Shown here: one piece after another, positions 37,346-45,489 of the stretch | Position numbering within the stretch: position 1 is the first letter of the stretch | How the letters are laid out: every line of letters begins with the position of its first letter | NCBI GenBank assembly: GCA_013289795.1 | Contig: JABCZH010000002.1 | Coordinates: 62,001-126,000, forward strand | Reading direction: 5' to 3' | DNA from: Acidobacteriota bacterium | GTDB lineage: Bacteria > Acidobacteriota > Terriglobia > Terriglobales > Acidobacteriaceae | DNA: 64,000 nucleotides | Translations under genes and position numbers: made by a program | Notes under the pieces: generated by a model | The model's database searches: none | What the model was told of the DNA's origin: nothing | Seen by the model: only the letters and a program-made list of their open reading frames with translations

Positions 37346-39487
37346 ATGGGCAGGTTGGGTCAGGTAGGGTTTGCCATTGCGGTTCTGTGCGCCGCGATCG
37401 CTTGGGAAGCCGGCTGCAGCAGCGGCACGGCCGTGAATACGACGACTTTCGCCGTGCCAGCCATCATAGTCTTGGCTCCCCAGAGCAGCGTTTCCATGGA
37501 ACTGGGGACAAACCAGCAATTCACTGCAACCCCTGAGGCCTCCAATAAATCGGCCATCACGGAACCTGTGTTTTTCCTATCCAGCAACAGCGCAGTGGTG
37601 ACCGTGGCGGTGAATGGCCTGGTTTGCGCCGGCACATGGGATTCTCTGAGCCTTCCCCAGATCTGCACCCCCGGCCCGGTCGGATTCGCCGACATTACGG
37701 CCACCGCCCAGGGCGTGAGCAGTCCAGCGACCCGGGTTTACGTTCACCAGCACATTGATAGCGTCGTGATAACTCCGGTCCCGCCTGGGCCTGCGACTAC
37801 GTGCCTGACGGCCACAGAAAATACGACGGTCCCCCACGCAGCGGCTTATCAAGCAACCGCCTTCAGTCGCGGCGTCGACATCACCGCAACCGCAGGGCAG
37901 TTCACCTGGCAGATGTTGAATACCGGCGTCGCGAGTTTGAGCACCACAGCCAGCGGGCTGGTTAATGTGGTCAACGGCCAGTCCTTGAATCAGGCGGAGT
38001 TGACGGCGACGGCTCCCGGCATCACTCCGCTATTCGCGGTCATCGGCAATGCGACCAGCGTGCCTTTCAGTTTCACCACCTGCCCGGTCCAGTCGATTCA
38101 GCTGCAAGTGACCGGTTCCTCTGCGACATCCGAGAGCATTACGCCCACAGTGGTGGACACATCGGGCACGGACATCAGCCACACCAACGTTCCTTTGACC
38201 TGGAGTTCCTCGGAGTCCGCCTCGGTGACTGTGAGCGGGGGGGCGGTGACGTCAGCCGCCGGCGGGGGAGGCGCGACAATCATTGCATCGTGCACTCCGC
38301 CCACCTGTAACATTGGCCTGCTGCCGTCGGTACCGATATTTCCTGAGAACGCGGTCACGATGGTGCCGGAGACCAGTACTTCACCGAGCGCAACCGTTTA
38401 TGTTTCAAGCTCAGGGTGCGGGACTGTCGACGCCTGCGTAAGTACGGTGGTTTCAGTAACTACCCAGCCGACAAAACTCGGCAATCCGATGATTCTGCCC
38501 GCAACGCCGGACTCGCTTGTGTTTGATCCCAAGGGAGCAAACATCTACATCGGAACAGATTCCGGGCTGCTGGGGAACAAGGGGTTGTCGGTAATTGCCG
38601 CGGGCGGCACCACGGTAAATGAATTCTCCTCGACGCCGGGCAAGGTTCTGGCCATTTCTCCGGATAGCAGCAAGGTGGTGGTTTCCGACACCACCGACTC
38701 GCCCAATCAGGTGTTTGTATTTGATACGTCCACGAATATTCCGGCGACGTTCCGAATTACGGGAGCAACTGCCGCCGACTTCTCGCCAGACAGCCTGAAG
38801 GCATTCATCGTGGCGGGAAGCACGCTCTATGTGTATTCCAAGCTGGACGCCTTACAGGCCAAGCCGCTCACCGCGCCTGCCAACGATGTGACGTTTCTAG
38901 CTGAAGGAGCCTTTGCGTATTTGGCGGGCGGGAATCCGTCAGGTGTTACGGTGCAGAGAACGTGCGACAACGGTCAGGCGGATACCGTCGCAGTGTCACC
39001 CGTTCCGACCTTTCTGAAAACACTGCCGGATGCGACTGGTGTTGTAGCGCTCATTCCTCCCGCCATCGGTGTCATCCACGTTTCCGCTTCGCCGAGCGGC
39101 TGTGCCCCCACCGTCAGCGATAGCCTGACGACTTTCGATCTGGGTCAGGGCAAATTCGCAGCCTCACAGTTGATAATTTCTCAGGACGGCTCGACAGCCT
39201 ATATCGTGACGCCCGACTTCAACAGCATCCTGGTGTTCAATATTGGGGCACAGACTTCCTCGGCGATCTCTCTGGTGGGCAAAGGATTTCCCTTGCATGC
39301 TTCCCTGACCCCCGACGGCACCCAACTCTACGTGGGAAGCAGCGATGGGACGGTCCACATTCTGCAAACCAATCTCGGCACGGACATAGGGCAAATCAGT
39401 TTTCCGGAGGGTTTGTGTCAGACCTCGGCTGGCCAGCCTTTTCCTGGAGTGACCTGCAATCCCGACCTGGTGGCAGTGAAACCTTAA
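37346..39487 (+). CDS. Surface lipoprotein with bacterial Ig-like repeats and a beta-propeller
   Basis: 713 residues. A signal peptide ends in a lipobox-like EAGC near residue 24, so membrane anchoring by a lipid is likely. Residues about 40-380 hold repeated bacterial Ig-like (Big_2/BACON-type) modules with the ITATAQG / LTATAPG motif at strand ends and many Ser/Thr. Residues about 385-713 look like a YVTN-type seven-bladed propeller (AISPDSSKVVVSD, ADFSPDSLKAFIV, ISQDGSTAYIVTP, LTPDGTQLYVGSS). Function unknown: adhesion or surface-binding is likely. The start has GGGGAGG nearby. Base composition is like its neighbours. Confidence 0.78.
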   Translation: MGRLGQVGFAIAVLCAAIAWEAGCSSGTAVNTTTFAVPAIIVLAPQSSVSMELGTNQQFTATPEASNKSAITEPVFFLSSNSAVVTVAVNGLVCAGTWDSLSLPQICTPGPVGFADITATAQGVSSPATRVYVHQHIDSVVITPVPPGPATTCLTATENTTVPHAAAYQATAFSRGVDITATAGQFTWQMLNTGVASLSTTASGLVNVVNGQSLNQAELTATAPGITPLFAVIGNATSVPFSFTTCPVQSIQLQVTGSSATSESITPTVVDTSGTDISHTNVPLTWSSSESASVTVSGGAVTSAAGGGGATIIASCTPPTCNIGLLPSVPIFPENAVTMVPETSTSPSATVYVSSSGCGTVDACVSTVVSVTTQPTKLGNPMILPATPDSLVFDPKGANIYIGTDSGLLGNKGLSVIAAGGTTVNEFSSTPGKVLAISPDSSKVVVSDTTDSPNQVFVFDTSTNIPATFRITGATAADFSPDSLKAFIVAGSTLYVYSKLDALQAKPLTAPANDVTFLAEGAFAYLAGGNPSGVTVQRTCDNGQADTVAVSPVPTFLKTLPDATGVVALIPPAIGVIHVSASPSGCAPTVSDSLTTFDLGQGKFAASQLIISQDGSTAYIVTPDFNSILVFNIGAQTSSAISLVGKGFPLHASLTPDGTQLYVGSSDGTVHILQTNLGTDIGQISFPEGLCQTSAGQPFPGVTCNPDLVAVKP

Positions 39488-39489
39488 GA

Positions 39490-39550
39490 CGGTCGTTGTG
39501 GGTTCGTCGTCGTGCACCTCAGTTTGACGAACGACTAGAGACCAACGACG
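39490..39550. repeat. Heptad array, TCGTTGG type, inverted, across the nusB end
   Basis: GGTCGTTGTGGGTTCGTCGTCG on the left faces GACGAAC, GACTAGA, GACCAAC, GACG on the right. The last four residues of NusB (VVGL) and its stop TAG are read from the right half; after the stop the transcript continues TCGTTCGTC. Confidence 0.75.
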
Positions 39551-39960
39551 CGTTTCTCCAACTCCTTGCCCACGCTGTCGAGCACTCCGTTAATGAATTG
39601 CACCGACTCAGGGCTGGAGAATTTGCGCGCGATTTCCAGAGCTTCATTAATGACTACGGCGCGCGGCGTGGCGGGGAAACCGATGAGTTCGGCCACCGCG
39701 GAGCGCAGAAGATTGCGGTCGACGGCAGCCATGCGGTCCATGCGCCAATGCTCGGCATGGCTCTCGATCAGGCCGTCAATTTCAGCAGCATGGTCGGTGG
39801 CGACGCGAAAGAGGTCTTCCGCGAATCCGCGCACTTCGTCCTGCGCCGACTCGTGCTCGCTCCAAAAGGTGCGGCGGACGTGGTCGGGCGCCTGCTTGCC
39901 CATATCGGACTGAAAGAGCATTTGCAGGACCAGTTCGCGGGATTTTCGGCGGGTACCCAT
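39535..39960 (-). CDS. nusB: Transcription antitermination factor NusB
   Basis: 141-residue RNA-binding factor that pairs with S10 (NusE) on boxA during rRNA antitermination. MGTRRKSRELVLQMLFQSDM is the standard start, chosen over an upstream in-frame ATG lying in a repeat array. The middle has HWRMDRMAAVDRNLLRSAVA and the end PRAVVINEALEIARKFSSPE, SVQFINGVLDSVGKEL. The C-terminal VVGL and stop are encoded by a heptad array. It follows ribH, the common order ribH-nusB. Confidence 0.94.
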   Translation of the reverse strand: MGTRRKSRELVLQMLFQSDMGKQAPDHVRRTFWSEHESAQDEVRGFAEDLFRVATDHAAEIDGLIESHAEHWRMDRMAAVDRNLLRSAVAELIGFPATPRAVVINEALEIARKFSSPESVQFINGVLDSVGKELEKRVVGL

Positions 39961-39964
39961 AAAG

Positions 39965-39996
39965 CAGTCAGCCATCAGCACTCAGCATTCAGTCTA
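39965..39996. repeat. Heptad array, TCAGCAN type, upstream of nusB
   Basis: CAGTCAG, CCATCAG, CACTCAG, CATTCAG. The opposite-strand partner lies at 40071-40098 in the 3' end of ribH. Confidence 0.8.
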
Positions 39997-40023
39997 CAGG
40001 AGTTGTGTTGCGCCCCCCGGAGA

Positions 40024-40614
40024 TCAGCGTTTACGTTTCTTAATCGAATGCGTGCCTTTTTGCGTTTTCCTGAGTGCTGAGTGCTGAATGCCGATGGCTT
40101 TCTTCAGATTCGCCATCTCCACGGCGGACAGTGCCGCTTCGAAACCCTTGTTGCCCATCTTCAGGCCCGCCCGATCGATGGCTTGCTCCAACGTTTCACA
40201 GGTGAGGACGCCGAAGGCGTGAGGGACGCCGGTTTCCTGCGCGGACTGTCCTATGCCGCGCGTGACTTCGTTGACGATGACGTCGTAGTGGGCGGTGTCT
40301 CCCCGGAGCAGGCAGCCCAGACAGATGATGGCGTCGTATTTTCTGGTTTCGGCCAGAGTGCGCGCGGCCGAGGGGATTTCGAAGGAGCCCGGCACGCGGA
40401 CGATGGTGATGTCTTTCTCCTGAGCGCCGGAACGAAGCAGTGCGTCATAGGCGCTCCGCAGCAGCCTGTCCGTAATGAACTCATTGAACCGGGAAGCGAC
40501 AATTCCGAAGCGGAAACCAGCAGCGTTCAGATTGCCTGCGAGCGTCTTCTTCCGAATTTTCTCTTCGGCAATTTTTTCAGTCTCTCGGTGCCTCTGTGGT
40601 GAAATGTTTCTCAT
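40024..40614 (-). CDS. ribH: 6,7-dimethyl-8-ribityllumazine synthase
   Basis: 196-residue penultimate enzyme of riboflavin synthesis. The core is canonical: FRFGIVASRFNEFITDRLLR (about 34-53), VRVPGSFEIPSAARTLAETR and CLGCLLRGDTAHYDVIVNEV with the catalytic histidine, then GVLTCETLEQAIDRA. Both ends are odd. The N-terminal ~30 residues include a stretch read from a CACCACAGAGGCACCGAGAG-type repeat, and the last 20 residues start with an IGIQHSALRK segment read from a heptad array, followed by a basic tail. No clear Shine-Dalgarno sequence precedes the ATG at 40614, so the true start may differ. Confidence 0.92.
   Translation of the reverse strand: MRNISPQRHRETEKIAEEKIRKKTLAGNLNAAGFRFGIVASRFNEFITDRLLRSAYDALLRSGAQEKDITIVRVPGSFEIPSAARTLAETRKYDAIICLGCLLRGDTAHYDVIVNEVTRGIGQSAQETGVPHAFGVLTCETLEQAIDRAGLKMGNKGFEAALSAVEMANLKKAIGIQHSALRKTQKGTHSIKKRKR
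40071..40098. repeat. Heptad array, GAGTGCT type, inside the ribH 3' end
   Basis: TGAGTGC, TGAGTGC, TGAATGC, CGATGGC: the reverse complement of the TCAGCAN words at 39965-39996. Here the array is translated as part of RibH. Confidence 0.8.
40578..40605. repeat. CCACAGAGGCAC-type repeat in the 5' end of ribH
   Basis: Related to the words at 56934-56960 and 59461-59489 (CCACAGAGGACAC). In this copy it is within the ribH reading frame. Confidence 0.55.
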
Positions 40615-40639
40615 CCATGAAACCCGCGGTGGCGAGACG

Positions 40640-41422
40640 CTACTTGCCCTTGAATTGCGGCGCACGCTTTTCCAGAAATGCCGTGGTGCCTTCTTTCTTG
40701 TCTTCCGACGAGCAGGCGACGCTGAACAGAACGGCCTCGAGATAAAGCGCGTCTGACAACGGCATGTTGAAGCCTCGGTTCACTGCTTCCATCGAATACT
40801 GTACCGCCAGCGGCGAGTTGGCGATGATTTTCTGCGCGATGGCCTCCGCCCGGGGAATCAACTCGGCTAGTGGCGTGACTTCGTTCACCAGCCCCATGCG
40901 ATGAGCCTCTTGAGCCGTGATCATTTCACCGGAAAGGATGAGCTGCATTGCGCGTCCTTTGCCGACCAGACGTGGCAGACGCTGAGTGCCACCGTAGCCG
41001 GGAATAATTCCGAGCTTCACTTCGGGCTGGCCGAGCTTGGCGTTGTCGCTGGCCAGTCTCATCGTGCAGGCCATGGCGATTTCGCAGCCGCCCCCGAGGG
41101 CGAAGCCATTGATGCAGGCGATGACGGGCTTGCCGAGGTTTTCGATTAAATCGAGAACGCTCTGGCCGCGGTGAGTATATTCCTTGCCGCTGACGGCGTC
41201 TTGCTTGGCGAGTTCACCGATGTCGGCGCCGGCGATGAATGCTTTTTCACCCGAGCCGGCAAGGATGGCGACGCGAATGTTGGGATCGTTCTTGGCGTCG
41301 GTGAAGGCAGCGCGCAGCTCCTCCATGGTGGCCATGTTGAGCGCGTTGAGGACCTTCGGCCGGTTGATGGTGACGTAGGCGATCGAGTTTTTCTTTTCGA
41401 ACAGAACGTTTTCGTATGTCAT
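40640..41422 (-). CDS. Enoyl-CoA hydratase / crotonase
   Basis: 260-residue crotonase-fold enzyme hydrating 2-enoyl-CoA, closest in type to 3-hydroxybutyryl-CoA dehydratase (Crt). MTYENVLFEKKNSIAYVTIN, the oxyanion hole AFIAGADIGELAKQDA (65-80), ACINGFALGGGCEIAMACTM with the first catalytic Glu, and GQPEVKLGIIPGYGGTQRLP with the second Glu at about 135. Together with the 3-hydroxyacyl-CoA dehydrogenase and thiolase further on it would run the butyryl-CoA/beta-oxidation cycle, but a nuclease and a toxin-antitoxin pair now lie between them. Confidence 0.9.
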   Translation of the reverse strand: MTYENVLFEKKNSIAYVTINRPKVLNALNMATMEELRAAFTDAKNDPNIRVAILAGSGEKAFIAGADIGELAKQDAVSGKEYTHRGQSVLDLIENLGKPVIACINGFALGGGCEIAMACTMRLASDNAKLGQPEVKLGIIPGYGGTQRLPRLVGKGRAMQLILSGEMITAQEAHRMGLVNEVTPLAELIPRAEAIAQKIIANSPLAVQYSMEAVNRGFNMPLSDALYLEAVLFSVACSSEDKKEGTTAFLEKRAPQFKGK

Positions 41423-41437
41423 TCCTCTGACCTTTTC

Positions 41438-42712
41438 CTATTTAACCTTGCCGGATACCGCCTTGTTGCAATTCGAGCACAGTGCCCGCGCGTTCTTGAG
41501 GCTCGTGAGGCCACCGTGAGCCCATTGCTTCTCATGATCCGCTTCCATCTCGTCGATATCTTTGAACGCCTTTCTGCACTCTGCGCATTGCCTGCCTGAG
41601 AGAACAAAGATCGCGAATCGTTCTTCCTCTGTGTAAGCCCTCTTCTTATCCCTTAACACAACATCGGGATAATCCTGCAAGAATGTCCGCCGCAAGATTG
41701 AGATCCGCTGCCTAAGGCTATTAAGATCGTTGGTCCCTTGCTGCATCAGGCGCCCGAACTCCGTCAGAACCGGGTCACGTTCCTCTTCTTTCTTTTGCAG
41801 ATTCTGTTGGCGCTTCACATGGAAATCTTCCAGAAACTTGTGCAAATCAGAATACAGAGTTGAATGGGCATATTCACCATTCATCACTTTCGCGAATAGG
41901 TAGTACAGTGGAACCGCCGCTTGCTTGTCCAATAAAGGGTCGTCCTTCACAAAGACCCTAGAGACCAGCTTGAGCTCATCGATCACCCGCTTATGTAGGC
42001 CGTCCCGAAATGCTGCCGACATTTTGCGGTTGGACTTAACAAGATTGTCCAGAAATCTTTTCTTCAGATCACAGAAGGGATCGCCGGTGTCAGTCTCACT
42101 TTTCTCAATCAAAAGCATCTTCGCTGCCAATTCGTAGTGTTGATACCGATTGTTGCCGAACGGGATCCGGGAAGAAAAGAACGCTAGTTTCGCGACATCA
42201 CGTATGAGCTGGCACATCTCGCCACCGAGGGCGTTGCGTTTCTCGGCTGCGTTAAGAGGCTCCCCGTTATTGAGCCTCGAAAACAACTCCTCGATGTCCT
42301 CGGATGTAGCGTCTCGGACCAGAACAACATCCAGTAATTTTCCCTTGAAGATTTCTTGCCACTCAGAAGTTAGAGTTGAGAAACCGACCTTAGCGGGCGG
42401 TGGCGTGCGATCCTCTGGTTCGAACATAACGAAGTCGTCGGCAAGATTGATGCCCCCGTCTATGAAGTTCCAAATCGCATGCAGGCGCTGTTTTCCGTCG
42501 ATCACCGCAAACTTATATTTCCCATGCTTCCCGCGTAAGTCGTGCAAATAGATTTTCGGCACATCGAACTTGTTTAGTATTGAATCCAAGAACAGCTGCT
42601 GTTTATCAGGCGACCACACTCCAGACTCGCGCTGGTATTCAGGGGAGTCGTTGATAACGTTCTTCTCGACCACGAACATGCCTATCGACATCCTCTCTGT
42701 TACGCAGTGCAT
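41438..42712 (-). CDS. DUF262 + HNH endonuclease (GmrSD-like defence nuclease candidate)
   Basis: 424 residues. The N-terminal half is a DUF262 domain (ParB/sulfiredoxin-like nucleotide-binding) with SPEYQRESGVWSPDKQQLFL near 22-41, FAVIDGKQRLHAIWNFIDGG near 68-87 and LFSRLNNGEPLNAAEKRNAL. The C-terminus is an HNH nuclease with CAEC, MEADHEKQWAHGG and ALCSNC: two Cys pairs around the D-H at about 392-393. The same two-part design is used by type IV restriction systems such as GmrSD, although the HNH here is not the DUF1524 type. The ATG at 42712 has GGAG eight bases upstream. Base composition is visibly AT-richer than its neighbours, suggesting recent transfer. Confidence 0.82.
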   Translation of the reverse strand: MHCVTERMSIGMFVVEKNVINDSPEYQRESGVWSPDKQQLFLDSILNKFDVPKIYLHDLRGKHGKYKFAVIDGKQRLHAIWNFIDGGINLADDFVMFEPEDRTPPPAKVGFSTLTSEWQEIFKGKLLDVVLVRDATSEDIEELFSRLNNGEPLNAAEKRNALGGEMCQLIRDVAKLAFFSSRIPFGNNRYQHYELAAKMLLIEKSETDTGDPFCDLKKRFLDNLVKSNRKMSAAFRDGLHKRVIDELKLVSRVFVKDDPLLDKQAAVPLYYLFAKVMNGEYAHSTLYSDLHKFLEDFHVKRQQNLQKKEEERDPVLTEFGRLMQQGTNDLNSLRQRISILRRTFLQDYPDVVLRDKKRAYTEEERFAIFVLSGRQCAECRKAFKDIDEMEADHEKQWAHGGLTSLKNARALCSNCNKAVSGKVK

Positions 42713-42789
42713 GACTCTTTCTCCGTCACTCCTCTGAATTAGTGTCGTCGTAGATCGTGGCCGCGCCGACCACAAGACTTGGCGAGGCG

Positions 42790-42828
42790 TTGTGGCTTGG
42801 GACAATAGTCTGCTATAATTGTATAGCA
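42790..42828 (+). promoter_or_regulatory. Promoter and palindromic operator of the RelBE pair
   Basis: An extended -10 (TGCTATAAT, TATAAT at 42814-42819) follows TTGTGG (42790-42795) at 18 bases. The perfect inverted repeat TGCTATA-ATTG-TATAGCA (42811-42828) covers the -10, the usual arrangement for toxin-antitoxin autoregulation. GAGGTG lies before the ATG. Confidence 0.75.
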
Positions 42829-42840
42829 CGAGGTGATTCC

Positions 42841-43065
42841 ATGCTAGCCATCCGTCTTCCAGAGAAAATCGAGAAACGGCTTGATCGACTAGCCAAGCGC
42901 ACCGGCCGCACCAAGACCTACTATGCGCGCGAAGCTATCCTACAACACCTGGATGAACTGGAAGATGTCTATATCGCTGAAAGGCGACTAGAGGCAGTGC
43001 GGTCAGGACGCAGCAAGCCAATCCCCCTCGAAAAGGTGATGCGGCGTTATGGCATGGCGGATTGA
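42841..43065 (+). CDS. RelB/DinJ-like antitoxin, ribbon-helix-helix
   Basis: 74 residues. MLAIRLPEKIEKRLDRLAKR followed by TGRTKTYYAREAILQHLDEL is the ribbon-helix-helix DNA-binding fold of RelB/CopG-like antitoxins; the C-terminal ERRLEAVRSGRSKPIPLEKV segment probably binds the toxin. The ATG at 42841 has a strong GAGGTG site and is preferred over a longer open frame. It overlaps the toxin gene by 17 bases. Confidence 0.88.
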   Translation: MLAIRLPEKIEKRLDRLAKRTGRTKTYYAREAILQHLDELEDVYIAERRLEAVRSGRSKPIPLEKVMRRYGMAD

Positions 43066-43318
43066 AATCGACCCCGCAGCTCAGCGTGAGCTCGACAAGC
43101 TGGACCAATCAGTAGCCCGCCGCGTTCTTAAATTCCTCGACCAGCGATTAGGTCAGCTCGACGATCCACGAAAAATTGGGGAAAGACTTCACGGGACTTT
43201 GAGTGAATTCTGGAAATATCGAGTGGGGGACTATCGCCTGATCTGCTCCCTGGAGGATGATCGGCTGGTCGTGCTGCTGCTCCGCGTCGGGCACCGCCGG
43301 GAAGTTTACAAACGCTAA
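43049..43318 (+). CDS. RelE/ParE-superfamily toxin
   Basis: 89 residues with the compact RelE fold. MAWRIEIDPAAQRELDKLDQ, then RVLKFLDQRLGQLDDPRKIG, WKYRVGDYRLICSLEDDRLV and VVLLLRVGHRREVYKR. The R61 and R81-type basic residues of mRNA interferase RelE have counterparts (YRVGDYR, GHRREVY). RelE-type toxins cut mRNA in the ribosomal A site; ParE types attack gyrase, and the two cannot be separated by eye, although the sequence looks RelE-like. The stop lies close to the end of the acyl-CoA dehydrogenase gene on the other strand. Confidence 0.88.
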   Translation: MAWRIEIDPAAQRELDKLDQSVARRVLKFLDQRLGQLDDPRKIGERLHGTLSEFWKYRVGDYRLICSLEDDRLVVLLLRVGHRREVYKR

Positions 43319-43323
43319 TCAAG

Positions 43324-43349
43324 AATCCGTGTTAATCCGTGCAAATCCA
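43324..43349. repeat. AATCCGTGTT tandem repeat
   Basis: Two and a half units of a 10-base word (AATCCGTGTT, AATCCGTGCA, AATCC) in the space between the toxin gene and the dehydrogenase. Confidence 0.6.
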
Positions 43350-43360
43350 TGGCCTCGCTC

Positions 43361-44239
43361 TTACAATTTATTCGGCTTCGGGTTGCTAGGATCCGAATAA
43401 TCGTAGAAGCCCTTGCCAGTTTTCTTCCCGTACCAGCCCGCCATCACCAATCTCTTCAATAAAGGCGGCGAGGCGAAGCGGCGTTCCTTGAATTCGTCGT
43501 ACATCACGTGGGTGATGTAGTAGGTGGTGTCGAGGCCGACGAAGTCCAGCAAGGTCAACGGACCCATGGGATAGCCGCACCCCAGTTTCATGGCATTATC
43601 AATGTCTTCGATCGATCCGACGCCTTCTTCGTAGGCACGGACGGCATCGAGAAGATACGGTACCAGCAGACGGTTGACGATGAATCCGGTCTTGTCGCTG
43701 GTGCGGACGGGGACTTTGCCGAGCTTCTTGCCAAACTCGTAAGCGGTATCGTACACGTCGGGAGCGGTGGCGATGGTCTTTACCACTTCGACCAGCTTCA
43801 TCAGCGCCACGGGATTGAAGAAGTGCAGGCCGATGAAGCGTTCGGGACGTTTCGTTGCCGACATCAGTTCGGTCACGGAGATGGAAGAAGTGTTGGTGGC
43901 GAAGATGGCGTCCTTCTTGGCGATGGCATCAAGAGCCGCGTACATCTTCTTCTTTTCGACGATGTTCTCGATCACGGCTTCGACCACGATGTCGCAATCA
44001 GCGAGGTCCTGCATGTTGGTCGTGCCTTTGAGGCGGGCACGCACGGCTTGGGGAGTTTCTTTTAGCGTGCCCTTCTCGGCAAACTTGGCCAGCGACTTCT
44101 CGATGCCAGCGAAGCCTTTATCGAGAAACTTCTGCTCAACTTCGAGGACGGTGACTTCGAATCCGGCTGTTGCTGAGACCTGGGCTATGCCGGAACCCAT
44201 CAAACCACAGCCCAGAACTCCGACTTTCTTTATCTCCAT
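43361..44239 (-). CDS. 3-hydroxyacyl-CoA (3-hydroxybutyryl-CoA) dehydrogenase
   Basis: 292-residue NAD(P)-dependent dehydrogenase. The Rossmann motif VGVLGCGLMGSGIAQVSATA at 7-26, the catalytic-type stretch RFIGLHFFNPVALMKLVEVV with the histidine, NRLLVPYLLDAVRAYEEGVG and GCGYPMGPLTLLDFVGLDTT near the dimer interface are classical. It oxidises 3-hydroxybutyryl-CoA to acetoacetyl-CoA or the reverse. Same strand as the thiolase 50 bases upstream, most likely one operon with it. Confidence 0.92.
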   Translation of the reverse strand: MEIKKVGVLGCGLMGSGIAQVSATAGFEVTVLEVEQKFLDKGFAGIEKSLAKFAEKGTLKETPQAVRARLKGTTNMQDLADCDIVVEAVIENIVEKKKMYAALDAIAKKDAIFATNTSSISVTELMSATKRPERFIGLHFFNPVALMKLVEVVKTIATAPDVYDTAYEFGKKLGKVPVRTSDKTGFIVNRLLVPYLLDAVRAYEEGVGSIEDIDNAMKLGCGYPMGPLTLLDFVGLDTTYYITHVMYDEFKERRFASPPLLKRLVMAGWYGKKTGKGFYDYSDPSNPKPNKL

Positions 44240-44259
44240 AGATGATTCCTTTTTAGCCG

Positions 44260-44284
44260 CAGATTAACGCTGATCAACGCTGAT
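44260..44284. repeat. AACGCTGATC tandem repeat between thiolase and dehydrogenase genes
   Basis: CAGATTAACGCTGATCAACGCTGAT: two to three copies of an 11-base word; not of the heptad kind. Confidence 0.55.
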
Positions 44285-44289
44285 AAAAA

Positions 44290-45489
44290 CTAATTCAAAC
44301 TTTCGACGATCATGGCGATTCCCTGCCCGCCACCGATGCAAGCGGTCGCCAGGCCATATTTCTTCTTGCGGCGGTGTAGTTCGTAGAGCAGAGTGATCAC
44401 CAGCCGCGTGCCGGTTGCGCCCAGGGGATGTCCGAGGGCGATGGCCCCGCCGTTCACGTTGACTTTGCCGCGATCGAGGCCGAGTTCTTTTTCGACCGCC
44501 AGATACTGGGCGGCGAACGCTTCATTGACTTCGATCAAGTCAATGTAATCCAGAGTCAGCCCAGCTTTTTGCAGGGCGATCTTGGTGGCTGGCACGGGGC
44601 CGCGGCCCATGAGCTTTGGCTCAACGCCGGCGATCCCCCAGCTTACGAGGCGGCCCATCGGTTTGACGCCGCGTTTCGTGGCTTCTTCGAGCGACATGAC
44701 GACGACTGCCGCAGCGCCGTCCACGATACCGCTGGCATTTCCGGCGGTGACGGTGCCGTTCTTGCCGAAGGCTGGTTTCAATTTAGCGAGGCCTTCGATC
44801 GTGGTTTGGGGACGGCGATGATCGTCTTCAGTCAGGGTTTCGCCGGTGGGCTCACCTTTGTGATTCTTGAGCGGGATCGCGACCAGTTCATCCTGCAAGC
44901 GATGCTCTTTGTAGGCGGCATCGGCAGCCTGCTGGGAGCGCAGAGCGAACTCGTCTTGTGCCAGGCGAGTGATGCCATGCTGCTCGCCGTAGAGTTCTGC
45001 GGTGTTGGCCATGTAGGAACCGCAGAAAGTGTCGAGCAGGGCGACCATCAGTGAGTCTTCGAGCTTGCCACCGGGAGCCAGGGAGAAGCCGTCGCGCCCG
45101 CGAATGGAGAACGGAGCCTGCGACATGGCTTCCATGCCGCCGGCAAGGACGACGCTGGCCTCGCCGAGCTGAATCATCTGAGCGGCGTTGACAATGGCTT
45201 GCATGCCTGATCCGCAGAGACGATTCACGGTGAGCGCGGGAGTCTCGATGGGCAAGCCGGCGCGCAGGCCGACGTGGCGGGCGCCATAAAGAGCGTCGCC
45301 GGAGGTTTGCTGGGCGTTGCCGAAGACAGCATGGTCGAAGTCTTTGGGATCAACTCCGGCGCGTTCGATGGCACCCTTGGCGGCGATCGCGCCCAACTCC
45401 TGCGCAGTGAAGTCTTTCAGCTTACCGCAATAGCGGCCAAAGGGCGTGCGCGCCCCGCTGACGATGGCGATGTCTCCTGGTTTGAGCAT
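44290..45489 (-). CDS. Acetyl-CoA acetyltransferase (thiolase)
   Basis: 399-residue thiolase condensing or cleaving acyl-CoA. The nucleophilic cysteine is in TVNRLCGSGMQAIVNAAQMI near residue 90; the active-site histidines are in YIDLIEVNEAFAAQYLAVEK and NVNGGAIALGHPLGATGTRL, and the second cysteine in LATACIGGGQGIAMIVESLN at the end. Together with the dehydrogenase and the crotonase it can interconvert acetyl-CoA and crotonyl-CoA. The start is the minus-strand ATG at 45489. Confidence 0.94.
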   Translation of the reverse strand: MLKPGDIAIVSGARTPFGRYCGKLKDFTAQELGAIAAKGAIERAGVDPKDFDHAVFGNAQQTSGDALYGARHVGLRAGLPIETPALTVNRLCGSGMQAIVNAAQMIQLGEASVVLAGGMEAMSQAPFSIRGRDGFSLAPGGKLEDSLMVALLDTFCGSYMANTAELYGEQHGITRLAQDEFALRSQQAADAAYKEHRLQDELVAIPLKNHKGEPTGETLTEDDHRRPQTTIEGLAKLKPAFGKNGTVTAGNASGIVDGAAAVVVMSLEEATKRGVKPMGRLVSWGIAGVEPKLMGRGPVPATKIALQKAGLTLDYIDLIEVNEAFAAQYLAVEKELGLDRGKVNVNGGAIALGHPLGATGTRLVITLLYELHRRKKKYGLATACIGGGQGIAMIVESLN

